Shown here piece after piece: positions 37,960-45,950 of a stretch of 64,000 nt of DNA (position 1 is its first letter; each line of letters opens with the position of its first letter). Source of the stretch: Pseudonocardia xinjiangensis (GTDB lineage Bacteria; Actinomycetota; Actinomycetes; Mycobacteriales; Pseudonocardiaceae); NCBI RefSeq assembly GCF_012911925.1, contig NZ_JAAXKY010000006.1, forward strand, positions 1-64,000, written 5' to 3'. Below the pieces are notes generated by a model that saw only the letters and a list, made by a program, of their open reading frames with translations, did no database searches and was not told where the DNA came from. The position numbers and the translations under genes were made by a program.

Positions 37960-39602
37960 GCTGCCGCCCCCTCCGGTAGCTGACTACTAGCGACGAGCTG
38001 CGCGGCCTCATAGTCGGCTTTCCAGCGTTGGCGTTCGGAGATCGCCGACAGCAGAAGCGCAGGTCGAGTGGGGACGTCGGGATCACCGGGCTTGGTGCGT
38101 TCCCACTCGAACGGTCCGTCGTCGACGGCGTAGCCGGGGCGGACGCCGGCCTTGTCGAGGAGTTGCCGAACGAACTGGGCGCGTTCGGTGGCGTGGTCGG
38201 CGAGGGTCTTGCCCGACCATTTGCGGGAGACGAGAACGCGGCGTCCGGCGATGCCGAGGTGTTCGGCTTTGTGTGCCTTGCCCTTGCACTGTCCCGGCGT
38301 GGTGGAGAGGCGGGCGCCCTTGGGTTGGATGCCGTAGAGCAGCCACACCGGGCAGCGGGGCGAGCAGGGTGTGATGCGGAGTTCGGCGACGAGTCGGCGG
38401 TGGTGTGCGCGCATCCGTTCGGTGGCGTTGTCGTCGATGCCGGCGGCGCGGGCGACGTCTTTGGTCAGGTATTTGGTGAGGTAGCCGATGTGGCGGCCGG
38501 CTTCTTCGGTGCCGCCGAGGATGCCTTTCACGTGTACCTGCGTCCCGAACTGCACGACGTGGGCGGGGCGGGTCAGGTCTTCGCAGGCTTCGTCGAAGGT
38601 GGGCAGGGGTTCGCGGGTGTCGGGGTCGACGAAGCCCTTGGCGCGGTCGTCCCAGCGCGGCAGGTGGTTCCCTGAGTAGATCTGCACGTCGTGCGCCGGC
38701 CACCAGACTTGGTGGTAGGTGGCGGCGGCGATGGCGCGGAGTTCAGCCCGGGGGATGGTGCCGCGGATGGCGGCGTGGAAGTGCGGGGCGCCGCGGCGTT
38801 GGGGTTCGACGGTGCCGAAGTACTGCACGTCCCAGCCGACGCAGCGGCGCGTGTTCTGCCAGAACCGGTTGACGATCTTCGGGAAGTGGATCGCGTCCCG
38901 GGCGGCGCGCCGGTAGTCGTAGCTGTCGGGGTCGAGCGCAGCCCCGTTGTTGTCGACGCGGCCGTAGGAGTCGAGGGTGAGGGTGAGGAAGGTGGAGGGC
39001 CGGTAGCGGCCTCCGAACACCCGGCCCACTGTCCTGTTCTCCACCGGACGGCGCGGCAGGTTGGGTGCGTCCTGACGTCGGCGGGTTGAGCGTTTGCGCG
39101 CGGGCTTGTCCGGCGGGTCGAGTGGTTCGAGCCGGCCGGTGACTCCCGCAGCGCGGAGGGCGTCGTCCAGTTCAGCGACGGTCTCTCGGATCTCCTCACA
39201 TTCCTCGTCGTCCCCGTCGGCGCGGGCGGCCTGGTAGGCGGCGTGCAGGTCTGCCCGCGCGGCGAGCAGCTGCTTCTGCTCCGCGGTGGGGTCCGGCCGG
39301 GCGGGGACGGGTTCTTCCTCGAGGTGCCAACCCTGGCGGCACTGGGCCATGCGCAGTCGCCGGTTCTTCTCCGCGCAGGGCCGACACAGATCCTCCCGAC
39401 GTGCCCCACACGGCACCGGCACGACATCCACGCGACCCGTGGTGAGATCGATCCGGCGCATTGCGAGTGGGCGCACGCACACGCCGTGGTCCTCGGCGAG
39501 CTGGCGGGCGACGTCCCCGGTCAGGGCGAGCAGGGCCTTCTGCGCGCGGGTGAGCTGGTCGTGATCGACCACAGCCGGTGTTGCGTCGGTGGGTGTGCTC
39601 AT
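37956..39602 (-). CDS. RepSA-like replication initiator
   Basis: A 548-aa initiator like those of actinomycete integrative elements. A Cys-rich start (CGARREDLCRPCAEKNRRLR) resembles a zinc ribbon. The rolling-circle motifs are FLTLTLDSYG (motif 1), the HUH metal site APHFHAAIRG and the tyrosine region IGYLTKYLTKDVAR. It should nick the element's origin after excision. It overlaps both neighbours by four bases. Confidence 0.88.
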   Translation of the reverse strand: MSTPTDATPAVVDHDQLTRAQKALLALTGDVARQLAEDHGVCVRPLAMRRIDLTTGRVDVVPVPCGARREDLCRPCAEKNRRLRMAQCRQGWHLEEEPVPARPDPTAEQKQLLAARADLHAAYQAARADGDDEECEEIRETVAELDDALRAAGVTGRLEPLDPPDKPARKRSTRRRQDAPNLPRRPVENRTVGRVFGGRYRPSTFLTLTLDSYGRVDNNGAALDPDSYDYRRAARDAIHFPKIVNRFWQNTRRCVGWDVQYFGTVEPQRRGAPHFHAAIRGTIPRAELRAIAAATYHQVWWPAHDVQIYSGNHLPRWDDRAKGFVDPDTREPLPTFDEACEDLTRPAHVVQFGTQVHVKGILGGTEEAGRHIGYLTKYLTKDVARAAGIDDNATERMRAHHRRLVAELRITPCSPRCPVWLLYGIQPKGARLSTTPGQCKGKAHKAEHLGIAGRRVLVSRKWSGKTLADHATERAQFVRQLLDKAGVRPGYAVDDGPFEWERTKPGDPDVPTRPALLLSAISERQRWKADYEAAQLVASSQLPEGAAA

Positions 39603-40327
39603 GCAACACCGCCAGCGGCGGCCGGGACGCGGGCGGGCAGGGTCAGCAGCTCGCCCGTCCCGGTCGAAGTCGGCTCGGCGACGAACGTTTCGAGGGCTTT
39701 GATCGTCTCGTCCGGCACCCAGCCCGCACGGACGCGGAGAGGTTCGCGGATGCCTTCGCCGAACAGGAAGCCCACGCCGGCCTCGGATTCGCCGATGCGG
39801 TTGGCCCAGGCGCCGCGGTCATAGGCGTGTTCGCCGAGCACCATCGCCACGTGGCTCTTGGAGGCGACGCGCAGGCAGATGCGGCGCGGGAACAGCTCGC
39901 GGACGGGGACGGTGTCTTTGGTGGGTTCCTGCACGTAGCCGCGCACGGTGTAGCCGAGCGCCCGACCCTGCGTCGTTAGGAGGGCGACGCGTTCGGTGAT
40001 GGCTTCGCGGGTTTTGCGGTCGCCGACGTAGCGGATCAGGGCGCCGATCTCGTCGAACTCCAGCAGCTCCAACGGGTGCTCCCGCGAGATCGGCACGGTG
40101 CGGACGCGTCCGGCGTGTTCGGCCTTGCGGGCTTCCATGCCCTCGACCAGGTCGTCGAGCAAGGCGAGTGCGTCCTTGGAGGTGACGGCGTAGCGGTGGA
40201 AGATCCGCCGGCCGTAGGCCAACTCCATCCCCTTCGGGTCGATCCCCGACACCCGCACCAGCCCGTCGCGGATGGCCGGGGCGATGGAGACGATCGGCGA
40301 CCAGGAGACCGAGTTCTTTCCGGCAGC
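39599..40327 (-). pseudogene. Truncated TraB/FtsK-like DNA translocase (C-terminal part)
   Basis: A minus-strand frame reading from a TGA at 40328-40330 directly into AAGKNSVSWSPIVSIAPAIR, the second half of a Walker A motif. It continues with DGLVRVSGIDPKGMELAYGR and a C-terminal region ending before the initiator. AICE TraB proteins have the same sequence plan but a long N-terminal membrane and pore part, which is missing. An internal GTG at 40258 could still make 219 aa, lacking the P-loop. It would be non-functional for conjugation. Confidence 0.8.
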
Positions 40328-40329
40328 TC

Positions 40330-40671
40330 ATGGACAGCGACGCGAGGCTCGGAATGGTCCGCGACGACGGGCGCTGGTGGATCGTCGACAAGACCACGGG
40401 GGAGCGGTTTGGATCACCGCTTGGCGAGCAACCCCGCAGATATGGAGACATCGGCTACCTTTCCCGCCGCCGAGACGGAGACCGCGTGATCATCCACGTT
40501 GCCGGCATCCACAGCCCCGGCTCGCGCGGGGTCGTGCACTACCTCGCCCACCACCTCCCCGAGCTGTACCAGCAGACCCGTGACGGGTCGTTCAGTCTCG
40601 CCATTCGCTGCCACCTCGACGGCCTCACCGTCACCGGCAGCGAAATCCTCACCGGTCCCCACCTCTGGTAA
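40330..40671 (+). CDS. Unknown 113-aa protein, cargo operon gene 1
   Basis: Not recognised. The middle reads VIIHVAGIHSPGSRGVVHYL and the C-terminus RCHLDGLTVTGSEILTGPHLW, suggesting a small compact domain. The ATG lies at the exact junction with the TraB remnant and has a poor ribosome site; ATG at 40354 is an alternative. The PP2C gene follows three bases after the stop, so the two look cotranscribed and probably act together. Confidence 0.6.
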   Translation: MDSDARLGMVRDDGRWWIVDKTTGERFGSPLGEQPRRYGDIGYLSRRRDGDRVIIHVAGIHSPGSRGVVHYLAHHLPELYQQTRDGSFSLAIRCHLDGLTVTGSEILTGPHLW

Positions 40672-40674
40672 CCC

Positions 40675-41481
40675 GTGAAGGTCCACACTGCCCAACTCGC
40701 CGGCGACGGAACCAACGCCGACCGCGTATTTGTCACCGATAACGCCGTTATTATGCTCGATGGCGCGAGCGCATTCGAACCGGTCGACGTCGAGCCCGGC
40801 ACATACGCCGAAACCCTAGGCCGTAATCTCGCTGACGAACTCTTTAAGGCGCCGGGAGTGCCAATCGCCGAGGCTGTGGCGGACGCGATCGGTCGCACTA
40901 CCGCGAAACTTAACCTGCGCTCCGGCGCATCCCCATCCAGCACTGTCGCTGTCCTACGGGTCCGCCCCAGGGCTGCCGACCTGTATGTGCTCGGTGACAG
41001 CGCGATCTACTACGGCACTGGCCGCCGAACGCAACGGCTGGTCGACAACCGACTCTCGACAGCCGCGACGAGAGAGCATGCGCACTACCTCGCGCAGCTC
41101 CGGGCTGGCCATGGCTACAACGACGCGCATCGCGGCGCCCTCGTCCGGCTCCAGCGCGCACAACGGCAAGCCCGTAATGTCGAGGGCGGTTATTGGATCG
41201 CCGAAGCCGACCCAGCAGCAGCCAACCGGGCGCTCACCGCGACCCTGCACCGAGATTCGATTAATTGAGCGGTACTCGCAACCGACGGGGCCGCCGACTT
41301 CATTGACCACGACGGCCGCGACTGGCGCAGCATTGCGCAGTTTGGCACGAACCAGCTTGAGGCGCTCCTGTATTCTATTCACGATTGGGAGCGCAAGTCC
41401 GACCCTGACGGCCGGCGTCTGCCGCGGGCGAAGCGCCACGACGACAAGACCATAGGAGCTATCGCCTCGCTTTGGGAGTGA
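40675..41481 (+). pseudogene. PP2C-family protein phosphatase interrupted by an in-frame TGA
   Basis: PP2C motifs: NADRVFVTDNAVIMLDGAS (metal site DGAS), SSTVAVLRV and YVLGDSAIYY. The frame stops at TGA 41266-41268 after 197 codons, yet the same frame continues with AVLATDGAADFIDHDGRDW and ends KRHDDKTIGAIASLWE at 41481. These are the expected C-terminal PP2C blocks with the DG and DD metal ligands. Full length would be about 268 codons. One substitution (CGA or TGG to TGA) explains it. GTG start, three bases after the 113-aa gene. Confidence 0.75.
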
Positions 41482-41704
41482 TGCTTCGGCCTCACGATAC
41501 GTCTCTAAACGCATGTTCGAATTTCCTATCCCGGGCCGGCCGCGCGAGGCTATGCCTGTCCAGCACCAAGCGCTCGTGTGGGGCGTGTGGCATCTGGTCG
41601 TTCTCGCGCGCGGCTGAGTGGGGTTCTGACTCCGCCCTGGCCGTCGCGAGCGCCTCGGTGAACCCCGGAGCGGAGGGCGTTGGGGTCTCCGGTAGATTCA
41701 CAAC

Positions 41705-42439
41705 ATGGACCGGCCGTGGATGATTGAGCGGCTCAACGCCTTTATTGATCTCGCCGAAGAGAGCTTGACCCTGGCGAACCCCTATAAGGCTGAGCGCAAG
41801 GCGCTTCAACGGAAGCTACAAGAGTCTGATCCCGTCATCCGCGAGATTTTAAATGCTGTACGCCCCGGCCTCGGGGACTACAGGAAGACGGCTACTTCCG
41901 GCTGGTCTGGCGCAAGAACAGCCGCGCAAACGGCGGTCGGGATCCTAAAAGAATTGGACGATCTGAGGAACCGTCTTGCGCCTGACTCGCCGACGCTTCC
42001 GGCAGATACGTTCCATCCCTGGGTCTGGGATGCGGCCCGTACGTTCTGGGAGTCCCGGCATTACGCCCAAGCTGTTGAGCAAGCATGGAAATCTATCAAC
42101 GCTCATCTGCAAAACAAGGTAGGACGACGTGACGTGTCGGATGACGCGCTCGTAAATGCGGCCTTGCCGATGACTGAGCCGAAGGCTGGTAACGCTCGGC
42201 TGCACCTGCCGGGCGATAGATCCTCTCCGACGTGGGTCAGCCGTCAACGGGGCCTGCACATGATGGGGCAGGCTTGTGCCGCAGGAATTCGGAACGTTGT
42301 AGCACATGAGCTGGACTTGGATCTGCCGTCGCAAGTTGCGCTGGAATACTTGGCAGCGCTGAGCGTCCTGGCACGATGGATCGACGAAACTGAACTGGTT
42401 ACCGCCGGGGTCGGGATGCCCGACAACTCGGTTGCGTAG
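41705..42439 (+). CDS. TIGR02391 (Ymh) family protein
   Basis: A 244-aa protein whose C-terminal half has the Ymh pattern: FHPWVWDAARTFWESRHYAQ, AVEQAWKSINAHLQNKVG and GIRNVVAHELDL. The N-terminal half is helical and uncharacterised. Family members are small HEPN-like helical proteins often found in mobile elements and defence loci; function is unproven. ATG start with a weak ribosome site. It is separated by 223 bases from the PP2C gene, so probably a separate transcript. Confidence 0.72.
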   Translation: MDRPWMIERLNAFIDLAEESLTLANPYKAERKALQRKLQESDPVIREILNAVRPGLGDYRKTATSGWSGARTAAQTAVGILKELDDLRNRLAPDSPTLPADTFHPWVWDAARTFWESRHYAQAVEQAWKSINAHLQNKVGRRDVSDDALVNAALPMTEPKAGNARLHLPGDRSSPTWVSRQRGLHMMGQACAAGIRNVVAHELDLDLPSQVALEYLAALSVLARWIDETELVTAGVGMPDNSVA

Positions 42440-42872
42440 TTTCCGCCCCGTCGGGCGAGCGGATCACCGGGGCGCCGTGCCATCGCGTCGACATCCCGTA
42501 GTGGTACCACATGGCCGCCCGCGGGAGCGTGGCAACGTCGAGTCCCGCTGCATCGAGGGCTGTTGACCTCGGCAGTGGGGTTGGGTCGTGCCAGCTCCCG
42601 GGTGGCGCTCGCCGGCACTGGCCAGCGATCAGCTGCGTGTGCCCAGATCTGCGACCGCCAACCCATCGCCTATTCCTTTCAGTAGTTCGGTGCAAGCGCC
42701 CAGCAGAGTGAAGTTGCCGCGGTGCGCGTTGATATGTCGCAGACTACTCCATTTAGGTGATCTATCCTGACTGATCCATTTAGGTGCTCGCTCTGGCGTG
42801 CGTCTCCGGCTTTGATAGCTAGAGCTAAGCAGCCGTACTCGCCGATCGGCAGTTGACACGGGGGAGCGTCAG
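42440..42872 (+). promoter_or_regulatory. Gap before the Mrr-like gene, with two direct repeats
   Basis: No protein is recognisable in either strand. TCCATTTAGGTG occurs twice (42748-42759 and 42775-42786), 27 bases start to start. This is nearly three helical turns, so the repeats may bind a regulator of the nuclease gene 86 bases downstream. Base composition falls from here into the gene. Confidence 0.4.
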
Positions 42873-44327
42873 GTGGCGACGCAGTGGGAGCGCGAACAGC
42901 GTAAGCTGCAAGAAGAAGCTGAATTCGCAAAGCGAGAAGAAGCCGTTCATGAACGCAATGCGAAGATAGATTCGCATCTTACGCGGCTTGAGTCTACGCT
43001 CGCAGTTGGAGTGCGAGAAGCAGTGAGCCTAGATTACAATAAGCGAGTTCTGCCGGTGCCCGACACAGCATCCGTCCCTGGGCCCAGAAAAGAGCGCGAA
43101 CCGGTACTGGAGGACTATCTTCCTCGTACGCCGAGCGTGCTAACAAGGGCAGTTCCCGGGTGGGAGAATCGCCACAAATTGAAGTGCGAAAAGGGTCGCG
43201 CTGAATACGACGCTGCGCATAAGGTTTGGGCAAACTGGACACAGAAAGAGAATTCGAAGTATGTCGAGCGTCTCGCCGACGCGGAAGCGCGTTTTGCGGC
43301 GGCGCGCGCGGAAAATGAATTGATCCGCAAGTATCAGGCTGAAGCCTCGAACGGGACTCAAAGGAGTGTGGAGGACTATGCAAAATGGGCCTTGGGTGCA
43401 AGTCGTTACGGCTTCGATGTCGAATTCTCGCTGAGGTACCTTCCGAGCAGGAAGGAACTCCTGCTCGAGGTGCAGTTCCCCAGCGTGGAGGCCGTAATTC
43501 CCGACACGTTGAAATGGGTGCATGTCAAGGTTCGCAAGTCGGTGGAGTCGAAGGGTAGGACAAAGGAGGACCGCAATAGGCGATACAAGCAGCTAATCGC
43601 TCAGATCACCCTCCGGTCGTTGTATGAATGCTTCCATGTCGACAAGTTTGGACACATCGACCGCATCTCTTTTAAAGGTATTGTAGAGGGCGTTAGTCCG
43701 ATCACGGGACGCCTTGTTAGGGCACCTGTAATCTCTCTAAGAGTAGATAGAGTTTCGTTTCTTGACCGCGACTTCGCGCGGGTGGATGCAGTCAAGCTAC
43801 TGCAGAGCCTTCGGGCAAATGTCTCGAATGAGCCAACTGAATTGAAGCCAATTCCCCTCGTTGTCGAGTTCGACGTGAGCGATCCACGTTTGATTGAAGA
43901 GGAGGATGTTCTGTCGAGGCTTGATGATCGCGATAATCTGATAGATCTCACTCCTCCGCAGTTCGAGGCTGTGATAACTAACCTGTTCAACCGAATGGGC
44001 TACGAAGCCTATCCCACTATTCGGTCGAAGGATGGGGGTGTGGACTGTATTGCCTACTTTCGTGACCCCGTTGGTGTGATTAAATGTGTCGTGCAAGCCA
44101 AAAAATGGACCATGCCCGTAGGCGTTGACGCAGTACGAGACCTGGCAGGTGCCATGGATCATGAAAGGGCCAGTAAGGGGATCTTGATAACGACTTCGCG
44201 AGTTGCTCCTGCGGGCAAGAAGTTCGTTGAAGGTAAGCCGATGCAGCTTATAGAGGGCGATGAGTTGCTTGGCCTGATCGAGAAACACACCGATCTGAGA
44301 GTTACGATTGTGTTCCCGCCGAAGTAG
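42873..44327 (+). CDS. Mrr-like restriction endonuclease with coiled-coil N-terminus
   Basis: A 484-aa protein. Residues 1-45 and about 100-160 are charged and helical (coiled-coil type); a middle domain of unknown type follows. The C-terminal 120 residues form an Mrr_cat nuclease: DLTPPQFEAVITNLFNRMGY, then the catalytic Asp in SKDGGVDCIAYF and VVQAKKW (the Q-x-K motif). Mrr-type enzymes cut modified or foreign DNA. The gene is clearly lower in GC than its neighbours, a sign of separate acquisition. GTG start with GGGGAG upstream. Confidence 0.82.
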   Translation: MATQWEREQRKLQEEAEFAKREEAVHERNAKIDSHLTRLESTLAVGVREAVSLDYNKRVLPVPDTASVPGPRKEREPVLEDYLPRTPSVLTRAVPGWENRHKLKCEKGRAEYDAAHKVWANWTQKENSKYVERLADAEARFAAARAENELIRKYQAEASNGTQRSVEDYAKWALGASRYGFDVEFSLRYLPSRKELLLEVQFPSVEAVIPDTLKWVHVKVRKSVESKGRTKEDRNRRYKQLIAQITLRSLYECFHVDKFGHIDRISFKGIVEGVSPITGRLVRAPVISLRVDRVSFLDRDFARVDAVKLLQSLRANVSNEPTELKPIPLVVEFDVSDPRLIEEEDVLSRLDDRDNLIDLTPPQFEAVITNLFNRMGYEAYPTIRSKDGGVDCIAYFRDPVGVIKCVVQAKKWTMPVGVDAVRDLAGAMDHERASKGILITTSRVAPAGKKFVEGKPMQLIEGDELLGLIEKHTDLRVTIVFPPK

Positions 44328-44664
44328 CAGGTGTGGCCGCAACATGGGTCGACGGGTTAGCACTGCCACACGGGGGACCGGCTGGCGACGCCGCGGTTGT
44401 GACAGGCAGACATGTGGGCGACGCCGCCTGGGATGGAGCGCGCCCGCCGGCTGACGTAGTACAAAGACATCAGTAGTCGTCGTAGCCCGCGCGGGCCCTT
44501 GCCGAATCCCTCTCTTCAGGATCAAGCGCGCCGCCTCCGGCGGCGCGGGCCGGCCACGCCGGCCCGGCGTCCACCCCTCTACCTCCGGCCCGGGGCGGCC
44601 GCCGGCCCGCCTACCCGGCCCCACCCTGGAGCTAGCGCAGATCCCCAGATGACAGGTCAAGCAC
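44328..44664. other. Noncoding stretch with strong GC hairpins
   Basis: CGCGCCGCC-TCC-GGCGGCGCG (44527-44547) is followed at once by GGGCCGGC/GCCGGCCC (44547-44565), probably terminating the minus-strand gene at 44665. The 19-base core GCGCCGCCTCCGGCGGCGC recurs at 45577-45595 outside the element. No gene is seen. Confidence 0.5.
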
Positions 44665-45057
44665 TCAGAACCAGTCCCGCCGCTGCCACCAATAGTGACG
44701 TGAGTCCACAGATGGATCCGGCACGGTCACGGCGACGAACGAGCGGTCCAGCCGGTCCACGGCCTTCCGCAGCGGCTCCGCGCGACGCGGTCCAAGAGCA
44801 TGGATGGCCGCGTCCAGGGTCGTGCGCGCACTTACGCCCATGGCCTCGTCATAGGGGTCCTTATCCCAGCGTCGCGGCCCGCGGGGGATGCGGGTGTATG
44901 CCTGCCAGGCATACAGCGCACCCGCCACGCCATGGGAATCGATTTCCGGACGCTGCAACCGATCGAGAGCCCAAGACGTCGTGCGTGGCAGACCGCGAAT
45001 CCGTGCGGGACGGATGTCGTGGCGCCCCTGCTGTCGGGGTGGATGCTTACGACCCAC
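44665..45057 (-). CDS. Conserved-looking 130-aa protein at the right end of the element
   Basis: Family not identified. It contains GALYAWQAYTRIPRGPRRW, KDPYDEAMGVSA and a C-terminal RLDRSFVAVTVPDPSVDSRH ending in aromatic-rich YWWQRRDWF. Codon use fits the host (high third-position GC), so it is likely translated. GTG start. Related sequence appears just outside the element at about 45,596-45,783. Confidence 0.5.
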   Translation of the reverse strand: MGRKHPPRQQGRHDIRPARIRGLPRTTSWALDRLQRPEIDSHGVAGALYAWQAYTRIPRGPRRWDKDPYDEAMGVSARTTLDAAIHALGPRRAEPLRKAVDRLDRSFVAVTVPDPSVDSRHYWWQRRDWF

Positions 45058-45168
45058 TGACCTTTCGTGATGTCGCCATACCCTGCATCGTGCCCCCCGA
45101 GGGACCGAGGATCAAGCGGGCTCCGCCCACACCCGGCACCGCTTCGGAGATCGGGGGAGTGCGGCAGG

Positions 45169-45298
45169 GTGGTGATCTCCTCACGGCGCGCCGAGACGGC
45201 AACCAGGCTGAGGGGTGGGCCGCAAGGCTGGACTGAGTACCTTGCACCCCACCCCTCAGCCTGGCAGGGACGAGCCCGCGCCGCGAGGAGATCACCAC
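45169..45298. repeat. 130-nt imperfect inverted repeat near attR
   Basis: Two 59-base arms (45169-45227 and 45240-45298) around a 12-base centre. Of 59 positions, 45 pair: an outer block of 14 then 7 bp, and an inner block of 18 then 6 bp, separated by an unpaired bulge. It could be an origin structure, a mobile palindrome or a transcription barrier. It starts 111 bases upstream of the 130-aa gene and ends 104 bases before attR. The remaining bases of 45,058-45,402 show no gene. Confidence 0.75.
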
Positions 45299-45402
45299 AA
45301 GGACCCGGCGTGCGAGGGGCAAGAACAACCCGCGCGGACTATGCACGGACGCAAACAGGTGGAGCAGCCTTCCACCGCAGGTCAGAGCCGATATGACAGC
45401 GC

Positions 45403-45462
45403 ACTGTAAATCCGTCGGCTTAGCCTACGAAGGTTCGAATCCTTCACCTGCCACACCCAGGC
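45403..45462 (+). repeat. Right attachment site (attR core)
   Basis: Exact 60-base copy of 36198-36257: a partial tRNA-Tyr from the anticodon loop to the 3' end, without the 5' half, hence not a functional tRNA. The copied tRNA terminator follows at 45465-45504. Confidence 0.9.
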
Positions 45463-45595
45463 CGAACGGCCCCTGAACTGCGGAAACGCAGGACAGGGGC
45501 CGTTTCGCTGTTGTCCGGCCGTGTCCGGTTGCGTCCCAGCTTCTCTGTCGACGGACCGTGCCCGGACCGATCGAGTGCGCCGCCTCCGGCGGCGC

Positions 45596-45783
45596 GGGGC
45601 CGACGGTTTTCGAGCTACGTCGCGCCACGTGAGGAGATGGCTGCGGACCCAGCCGGACGAAAGGTGGGGCCGGTCGAGCCGATCGAGAGCGCGGCTGGTG
45701 GACAGCGGAACGCCGTGAATCGGCGTGGGGTGTCGCTGACGACGGTTGCGAGCCCGTACTTGGGCCGGTCGCCTACGCGGCAT
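45596..45783 (-). pseudogene. Remnant resembling the start of the 130-aa element gene
   Basis: The minus-strand frame reads HPTPIHGVPLSTSRALDRLD, comparable to RPARIRGLPRTTSWALDRLQ of the gene at 44665-45057. It then diverges with no WQAYTRIPRG block. It is followed by the same GC hairpin. No other gene is seen in 45,505-45,850. Confidence 0.4.
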
Positions 45784-45850
45784 GGACCTTTCGGATCAAA
45801 GCCATGGCCTCAGGCTGCCAGAGAGCGTGGGAAATCTCCCGCCCACAAAC

Positions 45851-45910
45851 GCGCGCCCGTTATGCCCGTCGCAGTCCCCATGGGCTCTGCGAGGGCCGCA
45901 ACCAGCGCGC
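45851..45910. repeat. 60-bp palindromic intergenic repeat, copy 1
   Basis: It begins GCGCGCCCGTT, ends CCAGCGCGC and has an imperfect inner stem around CTGCGAGGGCC. It lies just past the stop of the DUF899 gene; less perfect than copies 2 and 3. Confidence 0.65.
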
Positions 45911-45950
45911 CGAACGACAGTCGGCCACGGTCGCTCAAGAGACGGCACCG

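Larger units (their letters stand above)
36198..45462. mobile_element. Integrated AICE-like element in tRNA-Tyr (decayed)
   Basis: The direct repeat at 36198-36257 and 45403-45462 (60 of 60 bases) duplicates the 3' half of tRNA-Tyr. Between them lie integrase next to the left site, excisionase, a RepSA-like initiator and a TraB remnant, all on the minus strand and overlapping by four bases. This is the pSAM2-type AICE backbone. Cargo occupies 40.3-45.1 kb. The truncated TraB and the damaged PP2C suggest it cannot transfer by itself. Repeat period 9,205 bp. Confidence 0.88.

Noticed and set aside
41266-41268. Selenocysteine codon explanation for the PP2C TGA
   Set aside because: PP2C enzymes are not known to use selenocysteine at this place and no selenocysteine-insertion hairpin was evident; a nonsense change is simpler.
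45403-45486. Second tRNA-Tyr gene
   Set aside because: Only the part from the anticodon loop onward is present; the 5' acceptor strand and D-arm are missing, so this is an attachment site.
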